Source: Calycina herbarum
Lineage: Eukaryota; Ascomycota; Leotiomycetes; Helotiales; Pezizellaceae
DNA: 64,000 bases
Direction of reading: 5' to 3'
Assembly (NCBI GenBank): GCA_001414485.1
Contig: LLEY01000118.1
Location: 1 to 64,000 of the forward strand
Below are positions 45,724 to 58,743 of this stretch, one piece after another. The position numbers and the translations under genes were made by a program. How positions within the stretch are numbered: the first letter of the stretch is position 1; each line of letters opens with the position of its first letter. The notes under the pieces are model-generated. The model saw nothing but the letters and a program-made list of their open reading frames with translations. It ran no database searches and was not told the origin of the DNA.

Positions 45724-46818
45724 ATGGTCCTTCTCAGACCCCCTTCCCAATGTACTCTCTTCTTCTCCCGTACGATCCGCCCAGTAGGTAATTACCTTTG
45801 CTCGTGAACTGCAATAGCTAACAAGGTGAATTTAGCGTCTGTTAACTCGATCCCCGATCCTCGCTACGAGCCGTCCCTTTGTTCTTGAGCCGGCCTATCT
45901 TCAAAATTCTTTCACAGTTCTTAATCACAACCCGAGGGGGATTAATACCCTCCTAAAATTCCTGTATTCAAAGTTGAAGAACATCGTAAATCAAAAAGGC
46001 CTCGACCATGAATTGCGACTTCTCAAGTCACATTCAGCGAAAGACACTATCATGGAGCTGGATCTGGTGCTCAACAGCTTTCAACGTAAGTCCCCAAGCT
46101 TTCTATAAACAACTCTACCTTACTAATGTACTTAGGAATCTACGCTACGGAAGAGGATAAGAGAATGAAAAGCAAAGAACATGCGAAGGAGAAGATAAAC
46201 CTCAAGCCTTTTTCGCTCGTCGAGGTTAAGCCGTGTCTTCAAGGATTCTCACTCCTTGATGATATTTATTTCAAGAGGGATTTCAAAGACTTTTCCTTAT
46301 CCAGATTTGAATTTAGTTTCAAACTCTTGTTTGGGATGACTCCTCGGGAAGCGGTCGAGAGACTCGCGAGCGATACCAACGCAGAAAGGTTGATGAATGC
46401 TCGTGCTGCACTTGCTAGAAGTCTTATCAAAGGGGAATTTTATGACAAGTTTGAGACATGGAGAAATGGAGTAAAATTAGACGAGGAAGAGGAGGAAGAC
46501 GATTCCGACGATGACTACGATTCTGACGATGACTACGATTCCGACGATGACTACGATTCTGACGATGACGATGACTCTGATTCTGACGATGACGATGATG
46601 ATGACTCCGACGACGAGGATGATTCTGACGAGGAAGAAACGCTGAAGGTCAAAGCGGAGGAAGCAATGAAGAGTTTTCATCAGGACAAAGACACCTGGAA
46701 GTACGGAACTGACCCAGAAAAATTACCTAGCGAGGAAATTGAAGAGGCGAGAGAGGTTTTGAAAGATTTACTACAAAGCGCCAACCTCGAGGACGAGTGG
46801 AGGAAGCTGTCAGACTGA
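45724..46818 (+). CDS. Member 1 of a tandem unknown family, mitochondrial-type leader, 330 aa
   Basis: Three exons: 45724-45783, 45836-46085 and 46136-46818; donors GTAGGT and GTAAGT, all phases consistent. The first ~37 residues have Arg and Ser/Leu but no acidic residue (MVLLRPPSQCTLFFSRTIRP, then RLLTRSPILATSRPF), like a mitochondrial presequence. A helical region follows (about 50-105). The family core is FSLVEVKPCLQGF...RFEFSFKLLFGMTPREAVER, then LARSLIKGEF and FETWRNG, at about 125-215. Next is an Asp/Ser repeat (about 223-270) encoded by 18-bp units. The end EAREVLKDLLQSANLEDEW is shared with member 3. Function unknown. This is the only intact member of the three. Confidence 0.75.
46497..46630 (+). 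repeat. 18-bp coding minisatellite (Asp-Ser-Asp-Asp-Asp-Tyr)
   Basis: Units GACGATGACTACGATTCT (with T/C at the last base) repeat three to four times, then degenerate to GAT/GAC runs. They encode a polyacidic tract absent from the other two paralogues. Confidence 0.8.
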
Positions 46819-47340
46819 GAAAGGAGAAAGAAAATGTGTTGTTGCCCTTGAGTCTACACTAAGTCTAGTAAGAAGACGTTTGTTGTAAATTACCAGACTG
46901 CCAAGCTAATAATATGATGCAATTCCGCTCCAGGATGATTGAAACCCGGGTAGTTATTACTAGCTAAAGACTTGCCTTTTTGAAAATCTACATCGACTTA
47001 GGATAGCTTTCTAAATACCATGACCCTTTTTTTTGAGAGAACTCAGGACATTTTAAGCTCTAATCTTACGCTCATTACGAGACTAATTAATCTGTTCCTT
47101 TGTCCATGCTAATATTTTAAGATTCTATGTACTGAGCACCATAGGCATGCAAAAATCGTAATAAGCGAGTTGGAAAAAAAACATTGTCGGGTGACTTGAT
47201 TTCTCTCGTTCATTTCAATTCACCTAGATTTCCTATAGTCTATTTGACTCATACCCATCTAAGGATGACCCCTAAAAATTCTTCTTTCCTATAACTTAGG
47301 TTTTTCTACTCGGCCTTGTCAATTTCTCAGCATTGGCAAG
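46819..47340. other. Intergenic region between members 1 and 2
   Basis: About 520 bp with no gene. The last 60 bp repeat the leader seen upstream of members 1 and 3. Confidence 0.45.
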
Positions 47341-48576
47341 ATGGTACTCCTCAGACCCCCTTCACAATGTGCTCTCTCATCCGCCTGTACGATGTTCTCA
47401 AGCTGTGTGAGTATCTACCCTTGCTCACGAACGCAACAGCTAACAGTTTAATTTCAGCGTCCTCTGACTCGAACCTCGAACCTCGAACCTCGCTACCCAC
47501 AGCCATACAATTTTCAAGCGATCCTACCTTCGGGAGTCCTTTGTGCTACTTCGATCCCTCCCGGAAGATCGAGTTGAGCTTCAGGCTTCCGTTATAAAGT
47601 CAAAGATAGAGTCAAAACTAAGCACCTGGCGCGCCTCCATCTTCGGGAGCCTGGAGATGACAAAACCCCCTCCTCCACATTCTGACATGAAATTGTTTGA
47701 TTATTTCACCGGTGAGGCATTTCCCAATCTTTCTATTGGGAAGTGGCTATACTAATTCTTTAGACCACTACTATACAATTAAAACGAATAGGTCTGTAAA
47801 AAAAGAACCAGGTCCCTATCGGAGTCTCAGAGTGAAGTATTGCTATTCAGAAATGGGAGGGTGCTTAATAATTCTCAGGGTGAGTAGTTTACGCTGGTTT
47901 ATTATTGAAAAGCCGTACGCTAAGCTTCTATGGAATCCAAACAGGGAAAGAGGAAGTTCCTTATCCTTTGAACCCTATCCGTCGATCCAATTATTGGTAC
48001 CCCCACCTCTCAGACTTCATATCGAAAAGACACACACTTGAAGATCGTTCGAGTTCTTTGCGTAGAACTAGATATTGGTTTCCCCGGCTAGAGGTGCAGG
48101 CATGTATTGAAGGGGCCGACTTCCTTTGGACGCACCTCGACAACGCATGGCATGTCAGCTGCTGTGAAGATGACAAGATGGTAGACAATTTGCACGACAT
48201 TATGTCATACCATGAACACGACTATATGCTCAACTTTCTGTATGGACATGGCCACTGTTCGGAATTTTATAGAAACCGTTTGGCATCGGGAATGATGGCA
48301 GCTCGTAACGCACTCTGTGATAAACTTACGCAAGGCTGCCACAATCAGGAGTGGGAAATGTTAGAATTTTACAGGTTGCCATATTCTAAACCCCTGAGAC
48401 ATTTATGGGAAGGGAAGGAATTTGGACAAGCGATAGAGGAACGTGGAAGAATTCGATGGATCACCCCAAACTTGGTAGAGGCGGTCGAAGGGAAAGGACT
48501 CTGGGAGGCAAAAAGGGATAGGTTGAAAGACATCTTACGAGATATTAACGAGGGGAAAAGTGTCCGATGGCGGTAG
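47341..48576 (+). pseudogene. Member 2 of the tandem unknown family, degenerate
   Basis: Exon 1 (47341-47406) matches members 1 and 3 from the ATG (MVLLRPPSQCALSS) to the same intron position. Exon 2 begins at 47458 as RPLTRTSNLEPRYPQ but meets a TGA near 47578. The homologous helix continues in another frame (LPEDRVELQASVIKSKIESK). Downstream, an open frame to 48576 carries the family core: FPRLEVQACIEGADF, HDYMLNFLYGHGHCSEFYRN, LASGMMAARNALCDKL. These align with the LEVK and F-x-LLFGM-x-P-x-EA blocks of the others, but the LLFGM motif is lost. At least one frameshift separates the parts. It may be a pseudogene or a strongly diverged gene whose exons I could not place. Confidence 0.55.
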
Positions 48577-49061
48577 GAAAGATCTGTTGATTTCGTGTCA
48601 GAAGCCCAAAATATAACAAATTCTCCCCTCCATAAGATAGTAATGGGTTGAAGTGTGCACACAGGTTTAAGCAAGCCGTTGATAGGCTAACCCAACACAC
48701 CCCGCCGCATCGAATGTATAGCTTTCAAGTTGCTATTAACTTTTCTGCCCGATTTGAACTATTTCGAGTTGTAGTATTAAGCACTTATAACGCTAACTTA
48801 CTCATTTATTTGTTCAATTTTCGTGATACGTTAATTCTTCTCTATTAATTTCTTTTGTCTTGTCGGAGTCATGTCATTCCAACCTTCTATATCTCAATTC
48901 ACCTCGATGTACTAGCGTTGGTTAGAGTTTAATAGCGTATGTAAAATTTAGCCTATGACTCACCCTCTTCCAATATATAACCCTGGAAAAGAATATCTTC
49001 TTTCCTACCACCCGAGCTCTTCTACACCTTGTTAATTTTGCGTCTCCGTGGCATCGTCAAG
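48577..49061. other. Intergenic region between members 2 and 3
   Basis: About 485 bp. The first 60 bp (AAATATAACAAATTCTCCCC) match the sequence after member 3 near 50115, so the duplicated unit includes the 3' flank. Confidence 0.5.
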
Positions 49062-49951
49062 ATGGTACTCCTCAGACGCCCCTTACAACATACTGCCTCG
49101 TTCGCTTATGGACTTCGCTTTAGCTCTGTGGGTATTCATCTTTGATCATAGAATGCAAGACCTAACAAGCCAAATAGCGTCCTCTGACTCGATCCTCTAT
49201 CCTCGCTCCCAGCAGTCGCACAATTCTTGAGCCGACATGTATTCAGAATTTCACAGCTCTTCGTTCCAACCAGAGAAAATACCTTGCCCACCTAGCAACC
49301 AAGCCTGTAAACGGCAAAATCGAAATCCTCGAGGGTGAAGTACGGGTTCTCAAAGACACGCTAGCGGAGTACCGTGTCTCGGACTTAATGAGGGTGTTCG
49401 ACAGTTTTCAAAGTCAGTTTCCTTGCTTATCTAAAACTAGGTGAAGATACGTACTAACGCAGTTAGGAATATACACTGGCCAAGAGCATAAGGGTCGTTT
49501 GGCTGAAAAAGTGCCGTCATATCCCTTGCTCGAGGTTAAGTCATACATTGATCCCTTTTCTGATGGCCATCATCTCAAGTTTTGCGAGAAGGAATACATG
49601 TTTACTTTCAAACTCTTATTTGGGATGAGCCCTTCCGAAGCGAGGAACAGACTCCGAATCGATAGCGACGCAGAAGAAATACTGAATTGCCGTGGCACAC
49701 TCACTAGAAGTCTCCCTGGATGGTATCATTTTTATTACGCTTTTGATACGTGGAGAGATGGACAACCAGGCGAGAAAGTAGAGGTAGAGAAATGTAACGA
49801 TTACTTGGGTTGTCCTTATTATGACTACCAGTACGACTCTGTCATGGAAGGAGAATGGGAGCCACCTTCCAAAGCGGATGAAGCCATTGACTACATTCCC
49901 GAGGACTTTTCTTTCAAGGACCAGAAAGCTTACGTGGCAAGGATTTTGTAG
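49062..49951 (+). CDS. Member 3 of the tandem unknown family, 261 aa, C-terminal frameshift
   Basis: Three exons: 49062-49127, 49178-49412 and 49467-49951, in the same positions and phases as member 1. The leader is MVLLRRPLQHTASFAYGLRF, then RPLTRSSILAPSSRT. The core is YPLLEVKSYIDPF, then KEYMFTFKLLFGMSPSEARN, then FDTWRDG. The acidic repeat of member 1 is replaced by a short Glu/Tyr-rich segment. The frame stops at 49951, but from 49939 the next frame continues to 50052 as KDFVEARETLIDLLRCDRLE then NEWLELTG, matching the end of member 1. One base has therefore probably been lost shortly before the stop. Function unknown. Confidence 0.65.
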
Positions 49952-50342
49952 AGGCGAGAGAGACGTTGATAGACTTATTACGTTGTGACCGCCTTGAAAA
50001 TGAGTGGCTGGAGTTAACTGGACTACGTAGAGAGGAAATACAAGCAAGATAACATGGCTCACATTGGGAGTAGTAGAAACTTGCTGGCGCTCAACGGCCA
50101 GGATCGGAAGCAGAAAATATAAGAAATTCTCCCCTCCCAAAAATAAAGTGTTGTTGTTGTTTGCAGGAGAAGGGGAACCGACTATTTGTTTTAAATGTGA
50201 ACTCGAGCGAGTCAGTGACTTGGCCGAGTGCCGCTTGTTGTGCCGGCCGGGCGGAACCCCAGATTTTGTCTCCCGTACCTCAAAGCCGATGCGGGGAAGC
50301 TCCCCCCTTTTTGTGCGACTAACAACCGCCACAACATGAAAT

Positions 50343-50375
<33 letters not shown>

Positions 50376-50824
50376 AATTGAAGCGATTGCGATGATGATA
50401 ATGAATGGGCCGAAGAAAGTAGATGCGATGCAAGAAGAGATTTGGGCAGGATGAAGGTCTGTAGGTAAGATTTTACGACATACGTGAAATTCCCTTCATT
50501 CACCCCAGATTGATATTCATCGTCAGCCGACGAGATTATTCCGTACTCTTGGCTACCCCAAAGAAGCCACCAAAGTACCAAAGTAGCTAAGTCCTAATCT
50601 AGAGAACGCCGAGTAGTCTTCCCCGCATCTCAACCCACTACTACTATTCCAGCCTTCGAATTTGAAACACCAACCTCGATTCAGACTACTCCCGACCTGC
50701 CCTACAACTTCCCGCCCCCCAAATACTCCCTCGAACCCCTCCTCAAAACTTAATCTCGAACTTCAAATCCCCTGCCCCTCAATACAAACCACCACATCCC
50801 AAAGATAACAAACATACCATCAAC
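49952..50824. other. Intergenic region with GAC microsatellite
   Basis: Contains the out-of-frame tail of member 3 to 50052, a (GAC)n tract at about 50343-50376, and a C-rich leader before 50825. A long minus-strand frame here is antisense low complexity, not a gene. Confidence 0.5.
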
Positions 50825-52325
50825 ATGGTCGAAGCAAACCAAGCCAATGGCTCCAAAATCACCACCCACCCCCTCCTCATACACAACAAACCCCACCAAA
50901 CCAGCTCCTTCTTCCCCGTCTACTCCCCAAGCACCGGAGCTCACCTCCACCACTTCTCCTCCGCCTCAATCAGCGACATCGACAGCGCCATCAAATCCGC
51001 CAACCAAGCGCTCCCAGCATGGAAAGCCCTCCCCCCAAACAAGAAACGCGACATCTTCCTCAAAGCAGCAGATCTCCTAGAGGCTCGCGCAGACGAAATG
51101 AAAGAAACCATGATCCAAGAAACAGGAGCAACTCCCGAATGGGCCAGCTTCGACCAAGGTCTGACCCCCGACCTGCTCCGCGACGTCGCCGGTCGAATAG
51201 CTAGCATCACGGGTACGATCCCGCAAACATCTCGCGAGGGCGTTACAGCTTTGGTATACAAGGAGCCCTATGGAGTCATTCTCGCAATTGCGCCTTGGAA
51301 TGCGCCGCATATCTTGGGGTTGAGAGCTTGTGTTAATCCACTCGCGGCGGGGAATACTGTGATTCTCAAGGCGCCCGAGTTTTCACCTCTGACGTTTGTG
51401 GGGTTCGCAAAGGTTTTGCATGATGCGGGATTACCGGACGGAGTGCTGAATTTGGTAGCGCATAAACCTGAGGATGCTGCTGAGATTACGAAATATCTCA
51501 TTGAACATCCGGTTATTAAGAAGGTGAATTTCACCGGTTCCACACACGTAGGAGGAATCATCGCCTCGCTCGCGGGGAAGAATCTCAAACCCGTGCTCCT
51601 AGAATTAGGTGGTAAAGCCCCGGCTATTGTTTGGGAAGACGCGGACCTTGAAGCTGCGGCTATGGAATGTGTCGTGGGTGCTTTTCTGCATGCGGGTCAG
51701 ATCTGTATGTCCACCGAACGGGTAATTGTTCATGAGAAGGTTGCGGAGAAATTCGAAGAGGCATTGAAGAGTGCTGCTTCGCAATTCGCACCTGCGAGTG
51801 CACCACCTCATGTCCTTGTTTCCTCGGCTGGGGTTTCGAGAAACCAAGCCCTTCTCAAAGACGCAGTTTCAAAGGGCGCAAGTGTTATCTATGGGGATCA
51901 CACAAATGGATCCGAGGCGAAGATGGCGCCTGTTATCGTGAAGGGTGTGACGAAGGATATGGATCTTTTCTACACCGAGTCTTTTGGTCCGACGGTATCT
52001 TTGATGGTCGTCAAAAGCGAGGAAGAGGCATTGGAGTTGGCGAATGATACCGAGTATGGACTTACGGCTGCGGTGTTTACGAAAGATCTGAATACGGGGC
52101 TGAGATTCGCGAAGGGAATTGAGAGTGGCGCTGTACACATCAATGGCATGACTGTGCATGATGAACCGGCTTTACCTCATGGTGGTATGTTTCCCCCTCC
52201 CTCCGTCCTGTCCTGAATTGAACTAATCTCGTGAAACAGGAGCCAAATCGAGTGGATTCGGCCGCTTTGGATCAAGCGGTCTTGAGGAATGGGTAAGAAC
52301 TAAGACTGTAACCTTTAAGAACTAG
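50825..52325 (+). CDS. Aldehyde dehydrogenase family protein, 481 aa
   Basis: Two exons, 50825-52184 and 52240-52325, joined in phase. The start is the ATG after an AC-rich leader. ALDH landmarks are all present: APWNAPHILGLRACVNPLAA (Asn159 of the PWN motif), GNTVILKAPEFSP, VNFTGSTHVGG, LLELGGKAP with the general-base Glu260, and FLHAGQICMSTERV with the nucleophile Cys294. Near the C terminus are YTESFGPTVSLM, then INGMTVHDEPALPHGG and, from the second exon, AKSSGFGRFGSSGLEEWVRT. The sequence resembles the vanillin/salicylaldehyde dehydrogenase branch, which oxidises aromatic aldehydes using NAD(P)+. The exact substrate is not determined. There is no targeting signal, so it is probably cytosolic. 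Confidence 0.93.
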
Positions 52326-53825
52326 ATTTCCTGCGTTTTTTCCCTTTCCCATTCCTTGCTTAAATTGGGAGGATGATAGGGTTCTGAAATACGATAGATA
52401 GAATAGAAATGGAATAGCAAGTACTACACGACTTTGGGAAGGTCTGGACCTCGAAAGCCCTATGAAAGTATCAGGTAGTATAGAACACACAATACAATGA
52501 ATGATAAAAAAATGATGGATATGATGAGAAGGAACTTCTCGTCTCCAATATCGAACACTCATCATCTACCAAAAAATGCATGCGTCTTTTTTTCTTCCTT
52601 CCTTCCTTCCTTCTCATGTCCCTCTCCATTCTCCCATTCCTCCACAAGCAAACTCAATGAAGTTACACATCCCAATCTCATGACCTCATCCCCCCACGCC
52701 TTGTACTCCCATCTTCCCATTGATACCTCGCACACACACCCTTCCATTCCCCGTACCTCCTCCCATCTCCCATCTCCCATCTCCCCTCCCTCCCCCGTTA
52801 CATTTTCACCAGCCATTACATACCCTTTGTACCCTCGTCACACTTCCCTGTAGATAGCCGCGTTCTCCTGACGATCTTGCTTTGCTTCACATTGTACATA
52901 CAAAACAAAGTGGACGGGGGAGAGAGCTGAGGAGGGTTGTGGCCACGCTACAAAAAACCTGGTCACAAGAGTTCTAGTTTGGTGGTACAGAAATGGTGGG
53001 ACAGAAATGGTGGCAAAAGTAGATAGCCGCCCCCGCGTGTCTTATACATGTACCTGTATTCTTTAAATCTGTGTTCGTGCCTCCCTACCTCCCGAGTTGG
53101 TGTAAAGATGCAAACCTTGTTTTTTGTATGAGGCGAGAAATTGAGGGCCGAGGTCCAGAAGGTGAGAGAGGTGGGAGAGTGAAGCTAGCTGAGTGTATTT
53201 TTGGATTTTGCGATGTCCATTTTGCAAGTTGACTAGCCAAGTTTTTAGATGTGGTCAAGAGCTTTCGCCTTGGCCAATACACCTTGAAAGAACGAGAGGG
53301 TGACGCATTGAAGTGAAAGTGACCTTGTAAAAACTGCAAACCGGATCTGCAAAGATGACACAAAATCCCCTTTCAATCTGTTTTTATTTTCAAATTTCCC
53401 TATGTGATCATGTTGAATTAAAAACTAAAAAAAACTATTTGATATCCCAAAAGTGCCATCCAATCCAGTCCCATCCCATCACATGCAGACAATTCAACAT
53501 TCCAAAACATACTCCGAGCGAATGAGGGGTATCTATCTGTATCTATCAATGCTATCCGATGCCAATCCAAACTTTCCATTATCCAAACTCCCTTCTCTTT
53601 GTTATCGTAATTCGTAAATTCTTTCGAGGTAGATGCTCGATGTGGTGATGGTGTGGCGCGTTGTTGAACTGCGCGCTGAGTATGTGTGATGTACCTTGAT
53701 GGTAGGTACATGGTATATGTACAACCCTCCACTTTCCTTCCAAGCCTTCATCCCTCGTCACTCTTCCCCATCGCCCATTTATCCCCATCCCTCACCTATC
53801 CCCAACTCCTTTCTCTACCACCCCC
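52326..53825. other. Intergenic region, 1.5 kb
   Basis: No gene supported. CT-rich low complexity at 52590-52800, including a CTTC microsatellite at about 52593-52614. Convergent 3' flanks of the aldehyde dehydrogenase and glucanase genes. Confidence 0.45.
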
Positions 53826-55249
<1,424 letters not shown>

Positions 55250-57664
55250 GTCTTGTATTCCAAAAAGAAAATCTCAATTTAGGATATGAAGAATGTTATT
55301 CAAAAGACATTCAGAAAATTTGAAAACTCGGCTGGATTTCAATTGGAAGAGGAAAGAGCGTGTGGTAGGTAGGGGGAGGTAGAGTGTTTAAGTAGGTACC
55401 TCGGGAAGTGTATATTCCTTCTTTCCCCGCCAAACACCCATCCCATCCCTTCCACGACAGCGTGGACACGCAGAAACAGAGAAGTGATGAAAATTCCAGC
55501 AAGGCGGAGAAGCACTAGCTGCAGCCAATGATTCCGAGCCCCGGCATTCAAACGACAAAGAGAAATCCCCCCGGGCATCATGAGGATACCCAAGAAAGCT
55601 TGGGGAGACATCAAGGCCTGGTTCATCGGGTGATCGCATGGGGATGGATCTGCTGGATCTTCGCGCGACAGGGTGCGACACAAGACTAGAATGGATTTAT
55701 GCCTGCAGAAGTCAAAGAAGAACGTGCAGATATCTCGATGCTAGTGGAGCTGGATACCGCCACGGGTGCAAGTACCAAGGTACTTACAGTACAGTACAGT
55801 ATACAGGAGCTTGTATCATACCATGCTCCACCAAAACAAACATTTCTCAGGGTCCAAGTGGCTTGACGGCTAATGCATGCAGGAAGCAGGCTAGCAAGAG
55901 GCTCGGTTGTTACAAACAAATGTATGTTTTCATTGCTAGTGATGTTATTAGCTTGCAGGGTGGCTAGTTAAAGGTACGGTAACGGAAGCGGGGAGACTGT
56001 CCACAAGGAGAGTTTGATAACCCCTCGTACCTTCTTCCATTTGGTTGGTTGCCCTGCTATTTCCATGGTATGATAATACTGTGCCGGACGGAGAGTTGGG
56101 CCCGAAGAGTCGAAAGCATGAGGTTGGGTAGGTTGAACGTCGTTACCTCATCCAAAGCTCGTTCGTAGCGTTGCCAGGTCGTCGCTGCCGCCAGTTGTCA
56201 CTTTTGGTGGCTGGCTGGCTGGCTGGCTGGCTGGCCGGCTGCTGCTGTAAGGTTACTTGATTCTGTACCCCTGACAAGCATCCAAGCCTGATCCCCAACC
56301 AACCAGAGCACACAAAGCCCGCTAAACACAACCAAGCTACCAACACCCCAAAAACGAGACAGCCACTAAGATAACCGTTTTCTGGATTCCCCAGATCAGT
56401 GATCGTCGATTTGGGCGTCATATCTACTGCAGTTCATATGTGCCGCATTTCTACTCGAGTAGCAGGTCTTCATGTGATCATCTATTCTTCCCAATTCTCG
56501 GCCCTTTTACTGTCGTGTAAGAATTCATACCGAGGGGACTTGTTTTTACACCTTCTTCGTCTACTTCGTGGGGAATTAATTCAATACTTCGTATACAATT
56601 CTGCATGAATAATCACTCCCCTACGGTACCATTTGGTCGGGAATCATAGATTACTATTAAAACATGCCATGATTTATATCATATTAATTACATCCGTGGG
56701 AGCGTATTCGCGGAGGGTCGATACTGAATGGGGATTGAATTTGTTTGTTTTGGTTTGAGTGCTTACTTTGTTATCTTCAGGGCAGACGAGTAAGTAATCC
56801 ATACAAGCTACACTATACGACAACCTTGAGAGTTGAAAAGCTGGAAAAACACATCAATCGAGGTTGTTATGAACAAGGTCTCTCATATGGTCATTCATCA
56901 TTCATTCTGACCGCCTTCAAGTAAATCCTTTTGTCACTGACGTAAGAAGGAAATTCTTCCGATGCAAGCCTGTCCTTTGGGTTAATTCGTAAGATGTATA
57001 GCATCGGTAAGTGAAGGTACTCTTTTCAGTTTAATGTGATGAGAATGTATTTCTGTCAGCCGCATCATACGAGTCAGCAAGCTGCTTAGTGAGGGTAAAA
57101 TACGAGTAGAAACATTGGACAGGGGAGATAAATAAAGGGAAATACTCGTACTCTCAGGTAGATGTGCGGCACAATCGTATGAGAAGGTATCTTTCTCCTT
57201 CTAATCATAATTATCTCCCACTAACCCAGAGTAGAAAAAGCAACCCCATGCCAAATAATTCTCTCTCTGCATCAGCAAAACCCAAACTCTGCAACTTTGA
57301 AAAATTCAAGTGGCTAGCTTGACGTTTGAAGGTCATGAGAAGGCTCCCATTTTCAACCCGGATGAATTGCCAGCGAAGGCGAAAAAACGCGGGGTACATA
57401 TCCCTCGGGACCCCTTCCGACCCCACGATCGACAACCCATTACCTGAGAGAAAGACCACATGATGGGAAGAGAGTGCGATGTTCCCAAAGCCACAGCATC
57501 ACACTACATCATTCCCAGAGATCTTGTGCGTTTGATCTTCCTCTTGCTCCAAGAACACCGGGGAGAATTTTCTTGGTCGCTCAGGTCTTTCAAGACCAGA
57601 TCACGTGACGGGAAATCCCCAGATTTTGACAAGTTGTCCCACTTATCCCACAAAAGAATATCCT
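55250..57664. other. Intergenic region, 2.4 kb
   Basis: No gene supported. Holds a short TACAG tandem (about 55788-55801) and a (GGCT)n tract at 56209-56240. Short ORFs in several frames lack domains. Confidence 0.45.
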
Positions 57665-58006
57665 TCAGGTGGTAGAAGACGATGCTGCTAGTGCTTGCTG
57701 CTTTACCAGCTTCTCTCTCTCCAATTGCCATTGCGTCTCCACAGCCATGCGACGTTGAACAAGAGCCGGGTCTAGGAAAGGCTGTGGGGTAGCTTGGAGG
57801 TTGTACTCGTGCACTGCAAACATGATATCAGCAGACATGTAGAAATGTAGTAGATGATGAGGCTTACCTATGATGCTCTTGTTTTTTTGTAGCTTCACGG
57901 ATACTTCGTTTTTCAAGTCGACGGGTTGGGTTGAGGATAGTGAGGGGCGGGTTTTGGGGGGTTGGAGAGGACGCTTTTTGATGAGGGTGGGTTTTGGTTT
58001 GTCCAT
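57665..58006 (-). CDS. Small basic protein of unknown function, 95 aa
   Basis: Two exons on the minus strand, 58006-57868 and 57813-57665, with a 54-bp phase-1 intron using GTAAGC and TTTGCAG. The start is MDKPKPTLIKKRPLQPPKTR. The N-terminal part is Lys/Pro-rich and likely disordered. After the intron comes VHEYNLQATPQPFLDPALVQ and a charged helix (RRMAVETQWQLEREKLVKQQ). No signal peptide or membrane segment. The clean splice join, which extends the frame into well-formed helical sequence, suggests a real conserved small gene, but I cannot name it. It is divergent from the Zn2Cys6 regulator. Confidence 0.6.
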   Translation of the reverse strand: MDKPKPTLIKKRPLQPPKTRPSLSSTQPVDLKNEVSVKLQKNKSIIGKPHHLLHFYMSADIMFAVHEYNLQATPQPFLDPALVQRRMAVETQWQLEREKLVKQQALAASSSTT

Positions 58007-58743
58007 TTTGAGTCCTCTCCACTTTCCCAAGTAAAACCCAGACGATGTTGGTAGAAGGTGAGATGTCGTTGGAATAGAGCCTGGTCTTGTACGTTGGTGG
58101 CTTTAACTTCAAGGTGCTTATTAGCTGTAGCTTACTGGCGCTGAAGAATACTTGAGCACTGGCCTTGCGTGCTGGACAATCCTCGGCTAAGGCGCAGTTT
58201 TAAGCACCCTCTCTCCCTCAACCCTCTTCAACTCACGACAACAACAAAACAACACAATGGCAATCACCACATTCTTACCAATATCATTACCAAATATCTA
58301 TTAACATAGTCAAACCGACCCATAGAAACCACCGTAAGTTCAAAGTATAATCTCCCTCCAACTCTTCGTCCAACCTCACCTTTCATCCTCATTCTCATCA
58401 TCCTGATGAACCCATATTTCACGTGCTTCATGTCCCTCGCTTTGTAAGCAGTCTCCCCCCAAAAAATGAAGTGGAGAGATGTGACTCTTGGACTCGCACT
58501 TCTTCCTTCACCCCGCCCTCCGAAAACGGCTTCAAACTCACGGAGCGAAACCGGCCTCAAGTTGACGCAGCGCAGCACCACAGCACATACAACTTTACCG
58601 GTCGTCTGGTCTGTTTGATACCAGGAGAGGCAAACGGCCCGCTGTTGCGCTGAAGCGACCCCCCAGCTCAGCGTTTGCTGCAGAAGCCTGGCAGCGCAAT
58701 CGATTGGTACGAGCTGAGGCTGGGGAAAAAAAAGGCTGCCTAC
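58007..58743. promoter_or_regulatory. Divergent intergenic region upstream of the regulator
   Basis: 737 bp between divergent starts. Includes an AC-rich leader near 58200-58330. A minus-strand open frame spanning it is rejected as antisense. Confidence 0.4.

Noticed and set aside
49616..50581. 321-aa minus-strand ORF
   Set aside because: Runs antisense through member 3 of the tandem family and a GAC microsatellite; the Ser-rich tract is the microsatellite read backwards.
56209..56240. GGCT tandem tract as a functional element
   Set aside because: Ordinary microsatellite, like the CTTC and GAC tracts elsewhere.
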